This document shows positions 26,746 to 39,877 of a stretch of DNA of 64,000 nucleotides, one piece after another. The DNA lies in contig CAXKWD010000001.1 in the NCBI GenBank assembly GCA_964059195.1, forward strand, positions 118,911,751-118,975,750, in the 5' to 3' direction. Below the pieces are notes generated by a model. It was given only the letters and a program-made list of their open reading frames with translations, searched no databases and was not told the origin of the DNA. Source of the stretch: Ectobius pallidus. Its lineage: Eukaryota; Arthropoda; Insecta; Blattodea; Ectobiidae. Positions within the stretch are counted from its first letter, which is position 1, and the number at the start of each line of letters is the position of its first letter. Both the position numbers and the translations under genes were made by a program.

Positions 26746-28736
26746 TATTTATATTCTATGCATATACTACCAATGTATACCAGGAAGCGGCTTATATCTG
26801 TTTGAAAAATTCCAAATCCTCAGTTCGGGCAAAAAAAAAACGCGGTGTAAACATGCGGTACCTTACGTGTTAAAAATTTCTTTGCTACAGAAGGTTATTC
26901 GCAACACCTCCAATGAAGCAAGCAGTCTTGTCAGTTTTCGATTCATCTGGCAATTAATGACGTATTTGACCATCAAGGTGAGTAATATTAGCATACTGGC
27001 GTACATGTGATAGCTCAACCAGTAATAAATCTGATAAGTGTAATAATTTAAATCCTCTATAGATTGAAAAATATTGTAAACGGAAGTTATAAGAATTATT
27101 TTATTTTCGATTATTCAGAACAATGCAGTTTACTAGATTTCTATAGCTTGTTTATCACGACGATAAATATGAAATAATAATAATGTTAATTGCATATTTT
27201 ATTTATTCATTCACCTTCTAGCTTACATTCTTCACGTTTACCTATTAACCTACTACATAACAGTTTACTTTTAGATCCAGCCTTCTTGCTAAGTGAACTG
27301 AATATGTTAATAACAAATTGACGTAATTTAATATCGCAAACTAAACTGTAAGGAAGCCTTTGAAACTTTGTGGCGGGACCGGGTCTTTCATAATGTCCAA
27401 GCAGCTTGCTGTAAAGTGGATCGGAGTTTTCGGAACACGGGAAAACAAAGCCTTTGGTTAAGTTAAAAAGAAAAGCACGACTTTAAAACGGTATTATGTC
27501 CAAAGTCTCCACATATTCATTACAGTACTGTGATGATGCATTACTCTTTTAACAAGCTTTTCCTTTTTTTCATCCCTCCAGCTCGCTGCTAGAGGCAGTG
27601 GTTGTAGACAATAGGCAATTAGTTTCTATCAGAACACTAACAAGACCTACGCTAACAGAATGTGTAGCAACATAGATCTGGATAGAGATTTATGTGGTAA
27701 CCTAATATAACATTACTTTTATGTACTGGAGGAAATTAATTTGAAAAGTTCATGGCATAGATAAAGAAAGTTGAGAATTTGTAGCTAAATCTTCACAAGT
27801 TATATTTCTATCAGAATTTCATGTTTAATTGAGTTTAATTGCCAAACTCAAGTACTACATTATTGAAAAATGCATCAAACCTCAATTTTGAAGCCTAAAA
27901 AATAAATTAAACTATTATGCATAAGTACTCATTACTTAAGTTCCTTCAACTTTATTGGATCGAATCTTTAAGAAATTACAGTTGTGGTTTCTACTTACAT
28001 GAATTTTTTAAAATAAATGTGGAAGAATAATTTAGTCATACACTCATATCCTCAAAGAACTTAGCACATTTCATCTTTCTTATTGCAATCCAACTTTTAA
28101 AAATATGTCTTTACGGTATTACTGACATTTCATAAGTTATTGTATAAGGTAGGCTAACTTCTTTTACGGCTTGAAAATTGAACATAGCCTATATTCCCAA
28201 ATTTCTACTAAAGGAATTAAAAATTAGTTAGCTGTGTCGTATGTTAATAGAAATAAAAACCGTTATTTTATTATTTCTTTATACTGGAAGCTGTTTTTTA
28301 TGCTAAGTCTCATATGTTGAAAAATTACTTATCGAATGAAATTTGTTGCAAATTAATTTCTAAATGTTGTCATTACTTCAGATTCTGCGATCTCATCTAA
28401 CTTAAAATTCATGTCTAAATTACTTTAAGGATAATAATATACGTATGTATTGCTCTAGGCACTGACATACCATTGGCTAGAAAGATAAAGTAAATAACTG
28501 GCAATAATTACATTTGGAACCCAAAGGTAATGCAAGAAAGTAGAAGTTAACAATTAATACAAAGTATGTGTAAGTTTTCTAAACTATTTCAGCTTTTCTT
28601 TACTTCCTCTGCCTCTACCATAGGTACTGTACTACATGTAGAGGAAGTACTGTGTTCGTTCATGAAATTCTATGTCGCGTTTTGAGCATTTATACTCAGT
28701 ATTGAGATCCCTTTAATCCAAAAATATTACATGTAT

Positions 28737-28764
28737 ATCTGTGTGTGTGTCTGTCTGTCTGTCA
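28737..28764. repeat. (TG)n(TCTG)n microsatellite
   Basis: Short GTGT run followed by GTCT repeats. Confidence 0.8.
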
Positions 28765-30007
28765 GTGTTTCTATCTGAACAGCATAGCTAAGACTGAAAC
28801 AGTGTAGAAAAACAAAATGTTATTTTGGGATATCTCTTGGAAATGTGTCACAAAAATTGGAAATACTTTTCTTATACTCCTACTATCACTTTACATGAAA
28901 ACTTAATTTTACGATATTTTCTCGAAAACGGATCGAAAGATTTTGTTTATATATTGTGCATGAAGTGCTTATACAAAGGCTAGAACTCTTATACGAAACA
29001 TTTTTTTTTTAATTCTCTGAGGGGTAGTTACAAGGCAGCCATCGTTTGCACGAACTCGGTTATGTCTTGTCTAATAAAGAATACTCCTTTACAGAGGCTG
29101 AAACAAATGAACACGCATCCCTCCATTACGACCTCTTCACATGTTTAAGATAGAGAAAGTTATGTGAGAATGTGTTATCAATATCCATACTTATTGTCAA
29201 TTTAATACCCTATTGTATCTATTAAATTGTAATTTCTCTAAGATTCTTTGTAATGCATAAATTGTGTTCTTTGAAATCACTTTTTCGTTCCTCAATTTTC
29301 AATGTTTTTTTCTTGTTACCATTTTTAATAGCAACTTCAAAAGTATAGGCCTATAGTGTAATTATATTTTTGGGTGGACTATAGAGAGATAAATAAATTC
29401 ATGCATTGGTAAATAAATTAATGAATAACTGATTTAAAAACAAGCTTTTAAAAATTTGTTTCATCAATAATATGTCTTTTCTCTCTGTTTCAGGTAAGTT
29501 CTATATGCTGAATTGGCATAATTTCTTCACAAAACCAAGGAATGGAACTGTACGTAAGTGATAAAAGGTTCCATAACTGACTATTACTGCATGGCTGTCC
29601 TTGAAAAAGGACCTATCCTTTCCATATTTATTTCACAGAATAATACTTATGAGCGATTTTAACAATGTGAGCAGTGCTGATTTAGCTTTCAGACTCTGAC
29701 TGGGATATGATTACGTATTGTCGTTCCAAAGAGAATATCCAATATGTAATTATTTTTAATAGGTAGGCTAACTTTAAGGTTATTGTGTTTTCTGAGAAAA
29801 TATTTATTAATAAAAGTTAGACTACAATGTTGATATGAATTCAGCAGAAAATCTCCAATAGGAGGAAATAGGCCGAACACAATCAAGACTAACTCCGTAT
29901 AGCTCATGTGAAAAGAAATATATTTTTGTAGATTACAGTGTGTTGATAAGTATTAAAAAAAAGCCATCTATTCAAAACATTACATTTAAAAAAAAAATAC
30001 GTTTTTA

Positions 30008-30381
30008 GTTCGACCATTCTATAATACGCTTATTACGTTTGACGCAACGGTATCATAATGACACTCATTTCCAAACTTTTTTTTAATATCGACATCGGTG
30101 TAGCATCGATTATTATCGGACACGAAACGATCTTGAGACCTTGAGAATAGGAGCTGAAAACTTCATGATAAATAGTCTGTGATTAAAATAAAAGCAATTC
30201 TATTCGTGTTAATTTTAATATCATACTGAAGTGAATTCAATTCGTGTCGTCAAAATCCGTTGGTTTCAAGAAATCTATCCTAAGGTAACTTTGACGCCAT
30301 GATCTGCCATCTCTCGTAGAAGATAAGATCTACTACAATCAGCTGACGCGAAGGCATGGTGGGCTCGTTGCTCGTTTCATA
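30008..30381 (+). repeat. Dispersed repeat, inverted partner at 62672-63052
   Basis: About 375 bases matching the reverse complement of 62672-63052 with indels. Shared blocks: AGTTCGACCAT, AATACGCTTATTACGT, GACACGAAACGATCTTGAGA (CGAACACGAAACG in the other), CATCTCTCGTAGAAGA and AGCTGACGCGAAGG. No coding frame and no certain termini; probably a non-autonomous DNA element. Confidence 0.8.
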
Positions 30382-33300
30382 AACATACTCGTACTTAATA
30401 AATGCCTTTATAGGCTTGTTGCATAATGTACTATTCCAGGCACATTCAGATCAATATATTAACATCGTCAGTGAGTTGACAATTAAAATAAACTATGCCA
30501 ATCAGCCACGTGTAAGTTGTGACAGTAAAAGAAAACATATTATGGCAATACAGCTTCATAGCCACATGTAGCTTATAGCTTCTTTTATTTTTTAACTCAT
30601 TGATAAATACAATAAAAGTTTATCAATAACTATATCTGAAGAAGCACTTTTAAAAATGTATAGGTTTATGTTGACGAGGCTTAATTTTAGCATTACAGGA
30701 TATTTTTTATGTACCGGAACTAGGCCTATAACAACAGTTAAAGAATTCGTCTTGATCTTTTATAAATTAAGAAAAATATTTTTACTGTTCCTGTACTATG
30801 AGTGGAAAAGCTCTTGTTTGTTCAGCTCTAAAACTTATGTTTTTTTTTTTTGTCTAGAATGGATATTGATAAAAGTGAAATAAGTTTCCTTCTTGTTCAT
30901 TCTATTTTTACATCCTTCTGAATTTTTTTTCTTATGCGTTGAGCTACTTAAGCGTCTGCGAACATGTAAATACCCATGAGGGTAGTGTTGTAGGTTGGAA
31001 ATCAGAAAGTAGAAAATATTGCTTCTAATGCTCAGAGGAAAGGAGTGGGATCCGTAGAGTTCAGAGGTTGTCTGGAGTTCTCTCCGACAGGAGTGAAATT
31101 ATAAAACATGCCTTTGTTTTCCTGTCTCGCTTCCGACTATACTTTTACGCCAATACCGCCAGCAAAAATGAATTCCCTCTACAAACGAAAAAGTTTATAA
31201 AAAATTTCCCTGAAAACAAAGCAGGGAATAAAGTATGATGAGGCAATAAAGCTATTGGGAATTGGACCCTATGGCCTATTGTTTAATTCGATTACTTTTG
31301 CCATATACCATACCTAGCTTTAATGGCTCCAGGACATGTTTGTTCGAAGCGGTTCACGTTTTTCGAAAAATTGTGACGAAACATTGATTACTCCTAATGC
31401 CGATAAATTAAGAAAGGAATTGTCTCGTCAAAACTAATAATAATATTTTAGAAGAAAGATCACGTTTTTAAGGAGAGTAATAGCATTTCTCATTTAAACA
31501 AACGCTCCTTCGCTCCTCAGGAAGCGAAATAATTCGTTTTATTTGCCTCCCCTAAAAAAATCCAGGCAAAAATTTATTACAATATTTTGAATAATGAATT
31601 CTTTAATGAAAACGTTAAAATAAAATAAGTAGTCCTGGGGAAGTCGGTAACGTGGTTGCCTTCCACACTGGAGGCCTAGGTAGATTCCTGGCCGGGTCAG
31701 GGATTTTTCAGTAAGTGCAAAATTTCCTTTCTGGGTGTATTGTCCAGTCCCCATCCCGCGAGAACCGTTTCTTCATCCCATCTTTGTTCCGGGTCTGGAC
31801 TTGCCTTGGGGGAGAACTTTTATCATAATACGAAATAACAGAATGTTTGATTATCTTTCTGTAAGCACCAGCACTATCCACCCACATTGATCGGAATATT
31901 CATATATTAAGCAATAGATGCTATTAGAAATCAAATGCTATTTATTATCAATCATTCGGCTAACACTGCTTAGTGACTACTGTCTATAGCACCATATACG
32001 ATGCTCATGACAGCAATTTAAGTAAATAATAAATAAATAAGTAAAGGATGATTAGATGCTAGTTTGAGACTAAAATAGAGTTCTTATAGGCCTATAGGCA
32101 GTCGAGATTCGAAAAACATTTGCCTTTAACGGATTTTCATAATTTGAAACTGATACTTGCAGTAACTTCTTTTCAAGTTCAGAAAATCTGAGGCGTCTTT
32201 AAATACAACTGCTGATAATAATGCAGTCTTCCCTCTTAAATGTTATAACAAGAATAATGAAAAGTTTCCATTCCTAGAAGAGATTCATTATTTTCTTCAT
32301 TTATGGCTGTCATCATAATAATTACAGAAAACATAACAAAAAATACGGTATACATCCATAGTACCTTTATGAACGAAGAAGAATTCTTCTTTGAGTAATT
32401 CAGATATAAGCTATACTGTGAGTATAGGGCAATCAAAACGTTTGCTGATGGAAGGAGTTCGAAGCACTTTGTTGTTGCATTTCGTTGCACTTTCGCTGTT
32501 CGATATGTAGTACAGTGGTAGCCTACACTCTGGCCCTGTTCGACGACCACTTGATATCATATTTATCTGCCCGATAGAGAACCTATCTGGAAGTTGGCCA
32601 AGAATTGCATATTGTGATCTCCTGACAAAATCGGTCTGGCAAGACAACTTCCAGATAAGCTAGCAGGAGGATGGAGTGGCCGACAGACTTCCAACTGCTA
32701 GTTAGGGAAGCTTGGTTGAAGCAAGATGGCAGCACCCCGAAGCTTCCTGGCCACCTGAATTTTAGAACTGATGCCGGGAGATTTAATTTACACAAAAATG
32801 TCATTTTATGTTCACTTATGAATGGGATACAACTGCATAAATCGATTAATGCACTTAAAACGATATGTTTTCGGGTAATTTAATTGTAGAAATACCAATC
32901 CGAGCTGCCACACCTAGCGGATACCTACCGAACTACAACAAACACACCTCTTTGCTCAATCAGCTAAGGACCATTTTACAAAATTTTACTGCGTTCTTCC
33001 CGATAGCAGTTCAGCGGTGGTATTACAAGACATCTTCTAGTTAAGCTATCTGGAAGTCACGTATCGGGAGGAATTGTCGGCAGGTGGTAATACAGGCCCT
33101 AAGTAGGCTTGCAATGCGGTGGGTAATTCGTGTAAGCACATTCCCCATGTCCGAGTTCATCATTCCAGCAGTGTGAATCATGCAGAAAAGTTCAATACTC
33201 GAGGCGGGAGGGCGGCCCACACCCGGTTAATGCATCATTTTACTGTCTTAACACGCAATCTGCAGATTTGCAACTCTCCTTCTTCTTCTTCCTTATCAAC

Positions 33301-34395
33301 GAGACAGAGGCATGAACTTTATGATGCGATTATATTAAAAGAAATCCAGAGGAGAAAACCGACTGCTGAGAATTCCACTATTTATAATCATGTTATTTTT
33401 CTCAGTCAGCGTCTAAATTAATTACCAACTCAACATCAATAGGTGCTTTCTATACAGCGACACCGAGAAGATATTTATATTTCTTTCTACCTATCTTCCT
33501 TTCTGCTTTCTTTTTCCTTTTTTGTTGTTGGCTGTCTTTTCTTCCTTCCTATTCTGCTTTTCTATTTCGGACTATCGACAGGGTCATAATGTGAGCAATA
33601 AACACAATAAGGACTATGTGGAAGTAATACCAGTCACTTAGTCTTATCATAAAAATGTTCATTTATAAACTCCTTATAACATTCTTAAAACATCATATAA
33701 GAAGACTGAGCTACGGTCAAAAGTATTACTTAATTCACTTTTCTGTATATTTTCTATAATATTATTTCTTTCTTCCTACAAGTTTATTAGTTATGTGGGA
33801 ATATTTACTTACTCATTTCGTTCTTTCTTTATATATTTCTGTTTTATATTATCTCTTCATATTTATTTTTCCTTTTTTCTTTTATCCTGAAGTTGTTCTC
33901 GCAACGATTGAGAATTTCCGTCAGTCAGTTGGTATTGGTACTTAGACTTTCTTAGTTGAGCTGAGTATGACCAGCATAAGTGTAGTAATAACAAAAACGT
34001 AATGTACAGAGACTACACGTGTGGTTTACCCTGCTGTATGTCCTAAAGCAAGTATAAACAATTTCGTCACTTTCAGGGATAATAACATTTTTTCTCTGAA
34101 AGAACGCATTGGAAAAGCTTCCTGGGATTACTGCCAAGATAAATCCAGGATTAAGGTCACAGCTGGATAACAATGGCTCATCGCTATAGCCGGAAGAGTG
34201 ATCGTTATGACGATACTTGTATTACAAATTCGAATGCCGATGAAAATGTTTTTATTCAAGAACCATCTTTCATGTTAAATTTTCTAATTTGCTAATTTCA
34301 TTGTCGATTTTCTCAAGAAATATAAAATTTTACAATATGTTTATCCCATTTAATTGACATCCGGTAGGAGATGAGTTAGAATTTATTCAGTTTTA
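30382..34395. other. No gene recognised
   Basis: 32550-33230 is less AT-rich and has short frames on both strands, plus recurring CTATCTGGAAGT at 32582 and 33047. No family resemblance. T-rich tract at 33480-33560. Confidence 0.5.
31632..31830 (+). mobile_element. Probable SINE or SINE-like repeat
   Basis: GTCGGTAACGTGGTTGCCTT and TTCCTGGCCGGGTCAGGGA resemble degenerate A- and B-box regions of the tRNA-derived heads seen elsewhere here. The following body (CCCCATCCCGCGAGAACC and on) is GC-richer than its flanks. No second copy in the window and no target duplication. Confidence 0.4.
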
Positions 34396-34541
34396 TATTT
34401 ATTAAGTGCCAGAATGGTACTTTATAAGATTGTGTGAGGGACGGGAAAATGTCCCGTGACGGGAAATGTCTGTCCGTCCGTGTGTCTATACGCGCGATAA
34501 CTCAAATACGCTTATAGAATTTTCATGAATCTTGGTATATG

Positions 34542-34852
34542 TGGGGGTACGCCGTAGCGTAGTGGTTGAGGCGCTGCGCTACAAACCGGAAGGTCGCGGG
34601 TTCGATTCCCGATGAGGTCGTTGAGATTTTTCAATTGGCCTAAATCCTTCTGGTGGCACTATGGCCCTGGGGTCGACTCAGCCTCTAACAGAAATGAGTA
34701 CCAGGAGCAATCCTGGGGGTGAAGGCGGCCGGTGCGTAAGGCTGACAACCTTACCACCTTCATGTGCCGAATGTCCAACATCTGGGAGCCTCAACCTCCT
34801 GGAACCCTCTGGGCCTTCATGGCCTGTATAGGGATCACTTTACTTTACTTTA
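34542..34852 (+). mobile_element. tRNA-derived SINE, family 1, complete and young
   Basis: 311 bp with both internal polymerase III promoter boxes: A box TAGCGTAGTGGT (34555-34566) and B box GGTTCGATTCC (34599-34609). Then the family body and an (ACTTT)n-like tail (34837-34852). The 11-bp duplication CTTGGTATATG flanks it exactly (34531-34541 and 34853-34863). Copy B of the host repeat (near 36890-36900) lacks it, giving a natural empty site. This is the reference copy for the fragments at 1901, 21205, 26570 and 56612. Confidence 0.93.
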
Positions 34853-35032
34853 CTTGGTATATGCATTTATAACGTTCATGGGAAGAAGCCTATTGATATT
34901 GGACCAAATCGATTAACCGGTACCGGAGTAAAGCTCAATTTAGTGCATATTTTATGGTAATATTTTAGAATTTATCAAATGCAAATCATTTATCATGACA
35001 ACATATTGTTATCGAGTGTTCATATTAAGTTT

Positions 35033-35128
35033 TGGAAGTTACAATAGGCTACATTTAGCTTTGACAAATAGCACTATTCCTGGAAGTTACAATAGGCTAC
35101 ATTTAGCTTTGAGAAATAACACTATTCC
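35033..35128. repeat. 48-bp tandem duplication
   Basis: TGGAAGTTACAATAGGCTAC starts at 35033 and again at 35081; the units differ at few positions. Copy B of the host repeat has a single unit, so the duplication arose in copy A. Confidence 0.88.
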
Positions 35129-35304
35129 TTCACATACGCTTATAAAACTAGACCGTTAAATTGAGCGAGGTGGCCGAGATGGTATCATCTTGGACTAGTA
35201 TTCTGGAGGTACCTGGTTCAAGTCCCGTAGTCAGCCAATTTGACATTTTTTAAAATAATATTAAGGGCAATCAGTCATAGAGAGGTTCCATCTGGCACTG
35301 TGAA

Positions 35305-35395
35305 GTGAACTCTGGTTTAGATCAGTTAGTAGAGCATTGGACGGATAGTCAAGGGTCCTGGGTTCAAATCCTAGTGTCAGAGGAATTTTTCTCCT
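35305..35395 (+). mobile_element. tRNA-derived SINE head, family 2
   Basis: TTAGATCAGTTAGTAGAGCA is a good A-box region and GGGTTCAAATCC a good B box, about 40 bases apart, followed by GTGTCAGAGGAATTTTTCTC. Same family as 18948-19035. Copy B of the surrounding repeat does not have it. Confidence 0.6.
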
Positions 35396-35740
35396 ACAAT
35401 ATCATCATGTAATATCCAACCGAGCACTAATCTGTGGTTCATGAATGCATATATCTATGGTTCTTTCTTGTTCTATTTTTATGTAAGTGTGCGATTGTTA
35501 AGATATTACAAATCTGTTGATGCTGGACGATGATAAACTAGGCCTTTGTTCTTCCGTAAGTCTTGCTTAATGAATCAATCTGGAACTTAACTCGGAAATC
35601 GATTTTTAAAAAAACCTAATTTTCTGCATATCATAATTGCAATTATAACTGATTAAGCAAAAGCATTCTTGCACTTTGTTACATCATTTTACCCGATTTT
35701 ATTATTTTGTGCTTCAATGTTACAGGCTCATGTCTGTAGA

Positions 35741-35828
35741 ATTACGGGACAAAATTCTGGCACATCGGCGACGGTCACGGGCATAAGTTAAAGTACACTC
35801 CCGTCGTTAAATAACCATAAAATCAACC
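35741..35828 (+). repeat. Possible LINE/SINE 3' tail
   Basis: TTCTGGCACATCGGCGACGG followed by CGTCGTTAAATAACCATAA resembles a 3' end that I associate with common arthropod retroposons. Weak, recognition only. Confidence 0.35.
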
Positions 35829-36036
35829 ATTACTAAGAGGAAAGAAATTAATGCCCAACAGCTTTCTTACCTGTTTTCGATCAGAGAATTGCTGGTCTTC
35901 TGGTGTTGAGTGGCCTCGGTCTGCACCAAGACCGCTCTTCACCTCTAAAAAGAGGCCACCTGTCTATGCTCCTTTCTAAGTACTACTTTCGTTAATACCT
36001 TGAGGTGTCCAGCAGTATTATGATTGGAGCATTCAT

Positions 36037-36089
36037 AGATCTCACTTCAAAATTCCATGCCAGAGCACAGAATTATGAAGTGGAGATCT
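36037..36089. repeat. Short hairpin-forming inverted repeat
   Basis: AGATCTCACTTCAAAATTC (36037-36055) is inverted, with two mismatches or bulges, at 36070-36089, leaving a 14-base loop. Confidence 0.6.
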
Positions 36090-36764
36090 CAATCTTAGTG
36101 TTGTCTTCCTCGGTTTGTTCTTGATTTAGAAAAGTATTTTTTCTTGATGTCACAAACACTAAATAAAATCACAGACACTATCTTCTATTCTTCTTGTTTC
36201 TTGATATAGTAAAGTATGTATACACATCACTATTATACACCGATAAATACCGAGAGAGTAAATCTCGACATCAGTGCTGGGTCATCCATGACGGCTTCGA
36301 CAATATCTGCAATTAGATAAATATGTTGTAAATACCAGCTGTATATTCAAAGCAAAAGAGATAAAACGGTGAATATTAGATAACCAGTAAACACATTAAA
36401 ATTTTTCACATTCAATCCCTTCCCCCTCCCCATAAATAATGATTTGGTATTTTGTTGGGCTGTTGAAATTAAGTACCGGTACCTAACGAAATGTGCGCAG
36501 AAAATAGCAAAGATAGTTTTAAACAACATAATTTACATAATTTGTCACGGTGTCGGGGATATAATTATTTACCTAATTTTATCCAACATAGCATATTCAC
36601 TACCGATCACTTAATTCTTGTCTTTACGTGGGGCTGACACAGCTGAATAGGCACTCCATACACTGTTATTATGTACAAATGTGTGAAGTGAGAAAATTAT
36701 ATTGAACAGGCCTGGAATACAGAAGATTGTGTGAGCGCATCATATCAGATTTATTTTAAAATTT

Positions 36765-37570
36765 AAACTGATTAAGTGTCAGAATAGTATTTTATGAGAT
36801 TGTGTGGGGGACGGGAAAATGTCTGTCCGTCTGTCTGTCTGTCTGTAAGCGCGATATCTCAAATATGCTTTATCGGATTGTCATGAAAGTTGTATATGCA
36901 GTTTTAACGTTCATGGAAAGAAGCCTATTGATATTGGACCAAATCGGTTGACGGGTACCGGAGTAATGCCCAATTTAGCGCCTATTTTATAGTAGTAGCC
37001 TATATTAGAAAGAATTTATCAAATCCAAATCAATGCTCATGGCAACATATTGTTTACAGTGTTCATATATGGCTTTGGAAGTTGCAATACATTTTGCTTT
37101 TACAAATAATACTTCCCACATATTCCTTCACACATGCTTATCAAATCAGACCATTAAACCGAGCGAGATGGCCGAGAAGGCCCTTGGTCTCGGATTCTGG
37201 AGGTGCCTGGCCAAACATTTTTTTTTTTTTTTTCATTTCTGTGTGAGAGTGCGATGTCAAGGTATCACAAATCTGTATAGTTCTGCTGATGCTATACGAT
37301 TTTAATCTGGTTAAACAAAACAAAAGCCCTAGACCTTTGTTCTTCCGTAAGGTCGCTGATGCTGGATTTAATCTGATTAAACAAAATAAAAAACCTAGAG
37401 CTTTGTTCTTCCGTAAGGCCTGCTTAATTAATCAATCTGGAGCTTTACTCGGAAATCGATTTTTAAAAATGACTTATTTTCTGCACATCATAATTGCAAT
37501 GACCATTGATTAAATAAAAACTTTCTGGCACATTGTTACATCAGTTTGCCAGATTTTTATTTGTTAAGAG
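36765..37570 (+). repeat. Unnamed dispersed repeat, copy B
   Basis: Direct partner of 34396-35735, about 2.4 kb downstream. It lacks the SINE present in copy A and has its own changes: a (GTCT)n run at 36824-36846, a poly(T) of about 16 near 37218, and an imperfect duplication of about 70 bases (37279-37351 and 37352-37420, each ending in TTTGTTCTTCCGTAAGG). It also contains a tRNA-like block (GCGAGATGGCCGAGAAGG near 37159). Confidence 0.8.
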
Positions 37571-39341
37571 ACGATCCTTTTTTTCAAGAAATATTTGAGG
37601 GCTTAATTTTTTTAGCAGTTATTCTTACTTCTGATGCTATGTCTCTGGAATAGTGTAATAACATTAATCTTATCTGTTCAATGCATGGCCAAATATAGAA
37701 TGCAAAGAAATTAAAGAGAAACTTTTTTTCTGAAACGTAGCTATTATTTCAGTGCATACAATATTTAACAATAATAATAATATTAGGCATTTTAATGTAA
37801 AATATAATATTCAGATATTCTTCAAAATTCATGTATTCTTTTTACAATGATTGATTAAATCAATTCTTTTATCTTTCATGTTTATTTGCCATTATTATTG
37901 CCATCACTTCATTTCATAGACACAAGCAAAAAGCGTACACAAAGCGTCTGTACAAGTCTTGAACAAATATACGCTCACAGTCTACAAATTATGCTAATAT
38001 ATATAAAACGCATATAAACACTGCTTGTTTCGATTACGGTGCATTTACATCGAAGTGTTTTGTTAATGCTAATTAATTCCATTACTGGTGTCGAAATTCA
38101 GCAGATAAATACTATTGCATACACTCTATCTCCCTTCTGTATCATAATGCAGTGTCTGATGTTACAAATGTACAAGGTTTCTTATTACCTCAGTATTAGC
38201 GTTCTATAAAGTGACTGGTTTATTATGATCAAGGCCCGGAAGTAATTACTTTATTAAAAGACGAAATATGCATAGGAATAATTTTAGTACTTTACATTCT
38301 CTTGTGTAACTGATGATAAAAGACATGAATTATAAACTGCGTGAGACTGCCGCTTCGAAGCCACTCCACAAATTCATAGTGCTACCGCGTATCTTCAAAC
38401 CATGATTCTTGTCTCGTCTCCCTGGTAATAGCTGAATTATATTATAAATTACAGAAAATAGTAGAAGTTATGTAAATTATAGGACTATTACTAGTGTGTT
38501 TAAAAAGCCAAGTCAATGATCAAATTTTAGTAAATTGAAAACTAATGACGTAAAACGTCGTTTAATATTACTGTATGTAATCAGTTCCGAAAACATTAGT
38601 GTACTGTCAATTATTGTACAGTCGGTTTTCAAAACATTCACTGAGCCAATGATGCTGTAAACAGGCTTATTTTAATTAAGATACATATGCACAATATTTA
38701 AAATGTGTCAGAAATATGCCTTTAAAAATGTGGCAGATTAATAAAATACGCAAAAAAAGGTTAGTATCAAGCAAATATGATAAATTATCGCGAAACTATC
38801 AAAATATGCAACAATATGCACAATGAAACCAATTTTCTTTTATTGTTTTACGTATTGTACGCGTTTTAACACCAGCATGTAATAGAATGCATTAGCCTAT
38901 AACTTGTTACTATATTATTTCCTCTTGTTACAGGCTTAAGGTCTAGGCACTTCCACTACATTTCCTAGCGTAACTTAAGATAAGTGTTCTTGACGAACGA
39001 TCTGGAAAATAGTAGGTAACTACTCCCTAGGGAGACAGAAGATCCCAGCTGTGTAAATTAACGAGGGTTTTTTTACAGGAAGCAAACATAGTCTACGTAC
39101 ATAGTGATTAAAACAATGCTGTTGCGTACATTTCAGCACAGTTAATAAATTAATTACGTGATACATTTTTATCAACATTGAATCATTATCTATGTCCTGA
39201 CATTTCGGTATAACGACATTTTCTTGAGGCCATCTTGTTACACTTTAAGGTCGAGTCCGAACTACGGCAGGTTCCTACAATGCTTCACTATTAAGAAGTG
39301 ACAGTAGCATAAAAATCGGCACTAGAATTTACTGGTTTAAT
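37571..39341. other. No gene recognised
   Basis: Very AT-rich; no long frame, no repeat recognised. Confidence 0.6.
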
Positions 39342-39523
39342 GCCGGTTGTCGACCAAGAGCTAAGCTAAGTTAGATTAGCTTAGCTCACATACAGTGCGG
39401 GATTTCATATGTAGTTGTGCCGACAAAACTACACATGAAATCCGGCACAACTATATATGAAATCCCCCACTGTGTGTGAGCTAAGGTAAGCTAAATTAAC
39501 TTAGCTCTTGGTCGACAACCGGC
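39342..39523. repeat. Foldback element with about 80-bp arms
   Basis: The left arm from GCCGGTTGTCGACCAAGAGC (39342) pairs with the right arm ending GCTCTTGGTCGACAACCGGC (39523), with only small mismatches in the GCTAAG-rich middle. The loop (about 39422-39442) repeats part of the arm again (ACACATGAAATCC), so three versions of one motif are present. The extreme symmetry suggests a MITE or foldback transposon; no clear target duplication. A perfect hairpin of this size would also be transcribed into long double-stranded RNA if read through. Confidence 0.88.
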
Positions 39524-39877
39524 AACCGGCATGAGCCCCTGACCTTTAGATCAGGTCTCTTACACCTTATTAACTGGATTTACAGTTTATGTTTAAAGAC
39601 TACCTAAAGTCCCAAAATCTATTGTTTTGTCGGAATAGTTTTGTCGGATGAGAAGTAGCATGGGAGAAGTTATTGCTATGAAAGTTTTGATTTAATAACT
39701 ATGTTAGTGTATTTCAACGTATAACTTAGGAACAAAGCTCGGAACTCTACTAATATAATTAGCTATTGATGTATTTGTTACATTACATTTTTATATCATT
39801 AGCATCTGATAGGCCTAACCAACATCTTTGGTCTTTCCATAACATTATAATTTCGTCAGATTGCCTATTGTTATGAC

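Larger units (their letters stand above)
23344..30007. other. No gene recognised outside listed elements
   Basis: Besides the mariner at 24450 and SINE at 26570, the stretch is AT-rich with short, non-conserved frames. Slightly GC-rich patch at 27370-27480 with no known content. Confidence 0.55.
34396..35735 (+). repeat. Unnamed dispersed repeat, copy A (with nested SINEs)
   Basis: Begins ATTAAGTGCCAGAATGGTAC and follows copy B (36765-37570) through GGGACGGGAAAATGTC, a GTCTGTCCG run, AAGAAGCCTATTGATATTGG, a tRNA-like block at 35164-35226 (GGTGGCCGAGATGG ... GGTTCAAGTCCC), and the end block TTTGTTCTTCCGTAAG ... CTCGGAAATCGATTTTTAAA. Copy A also carries an inserted family 1 SINE (34542-34852), a 48-bp tandem duplication (35033-35128) and a family 2 SINE-like segment near 35300-35470 that copy B lacks. 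No coding frame. Class unknown. Confidence 0.8.

Noticed and set aside
34542..34615. Functional tRNA gene
   Set aside because: Promoter boxes are present but the sequence continues into a SINE body with tail and target duplications, and no good cloverleaf is formed.
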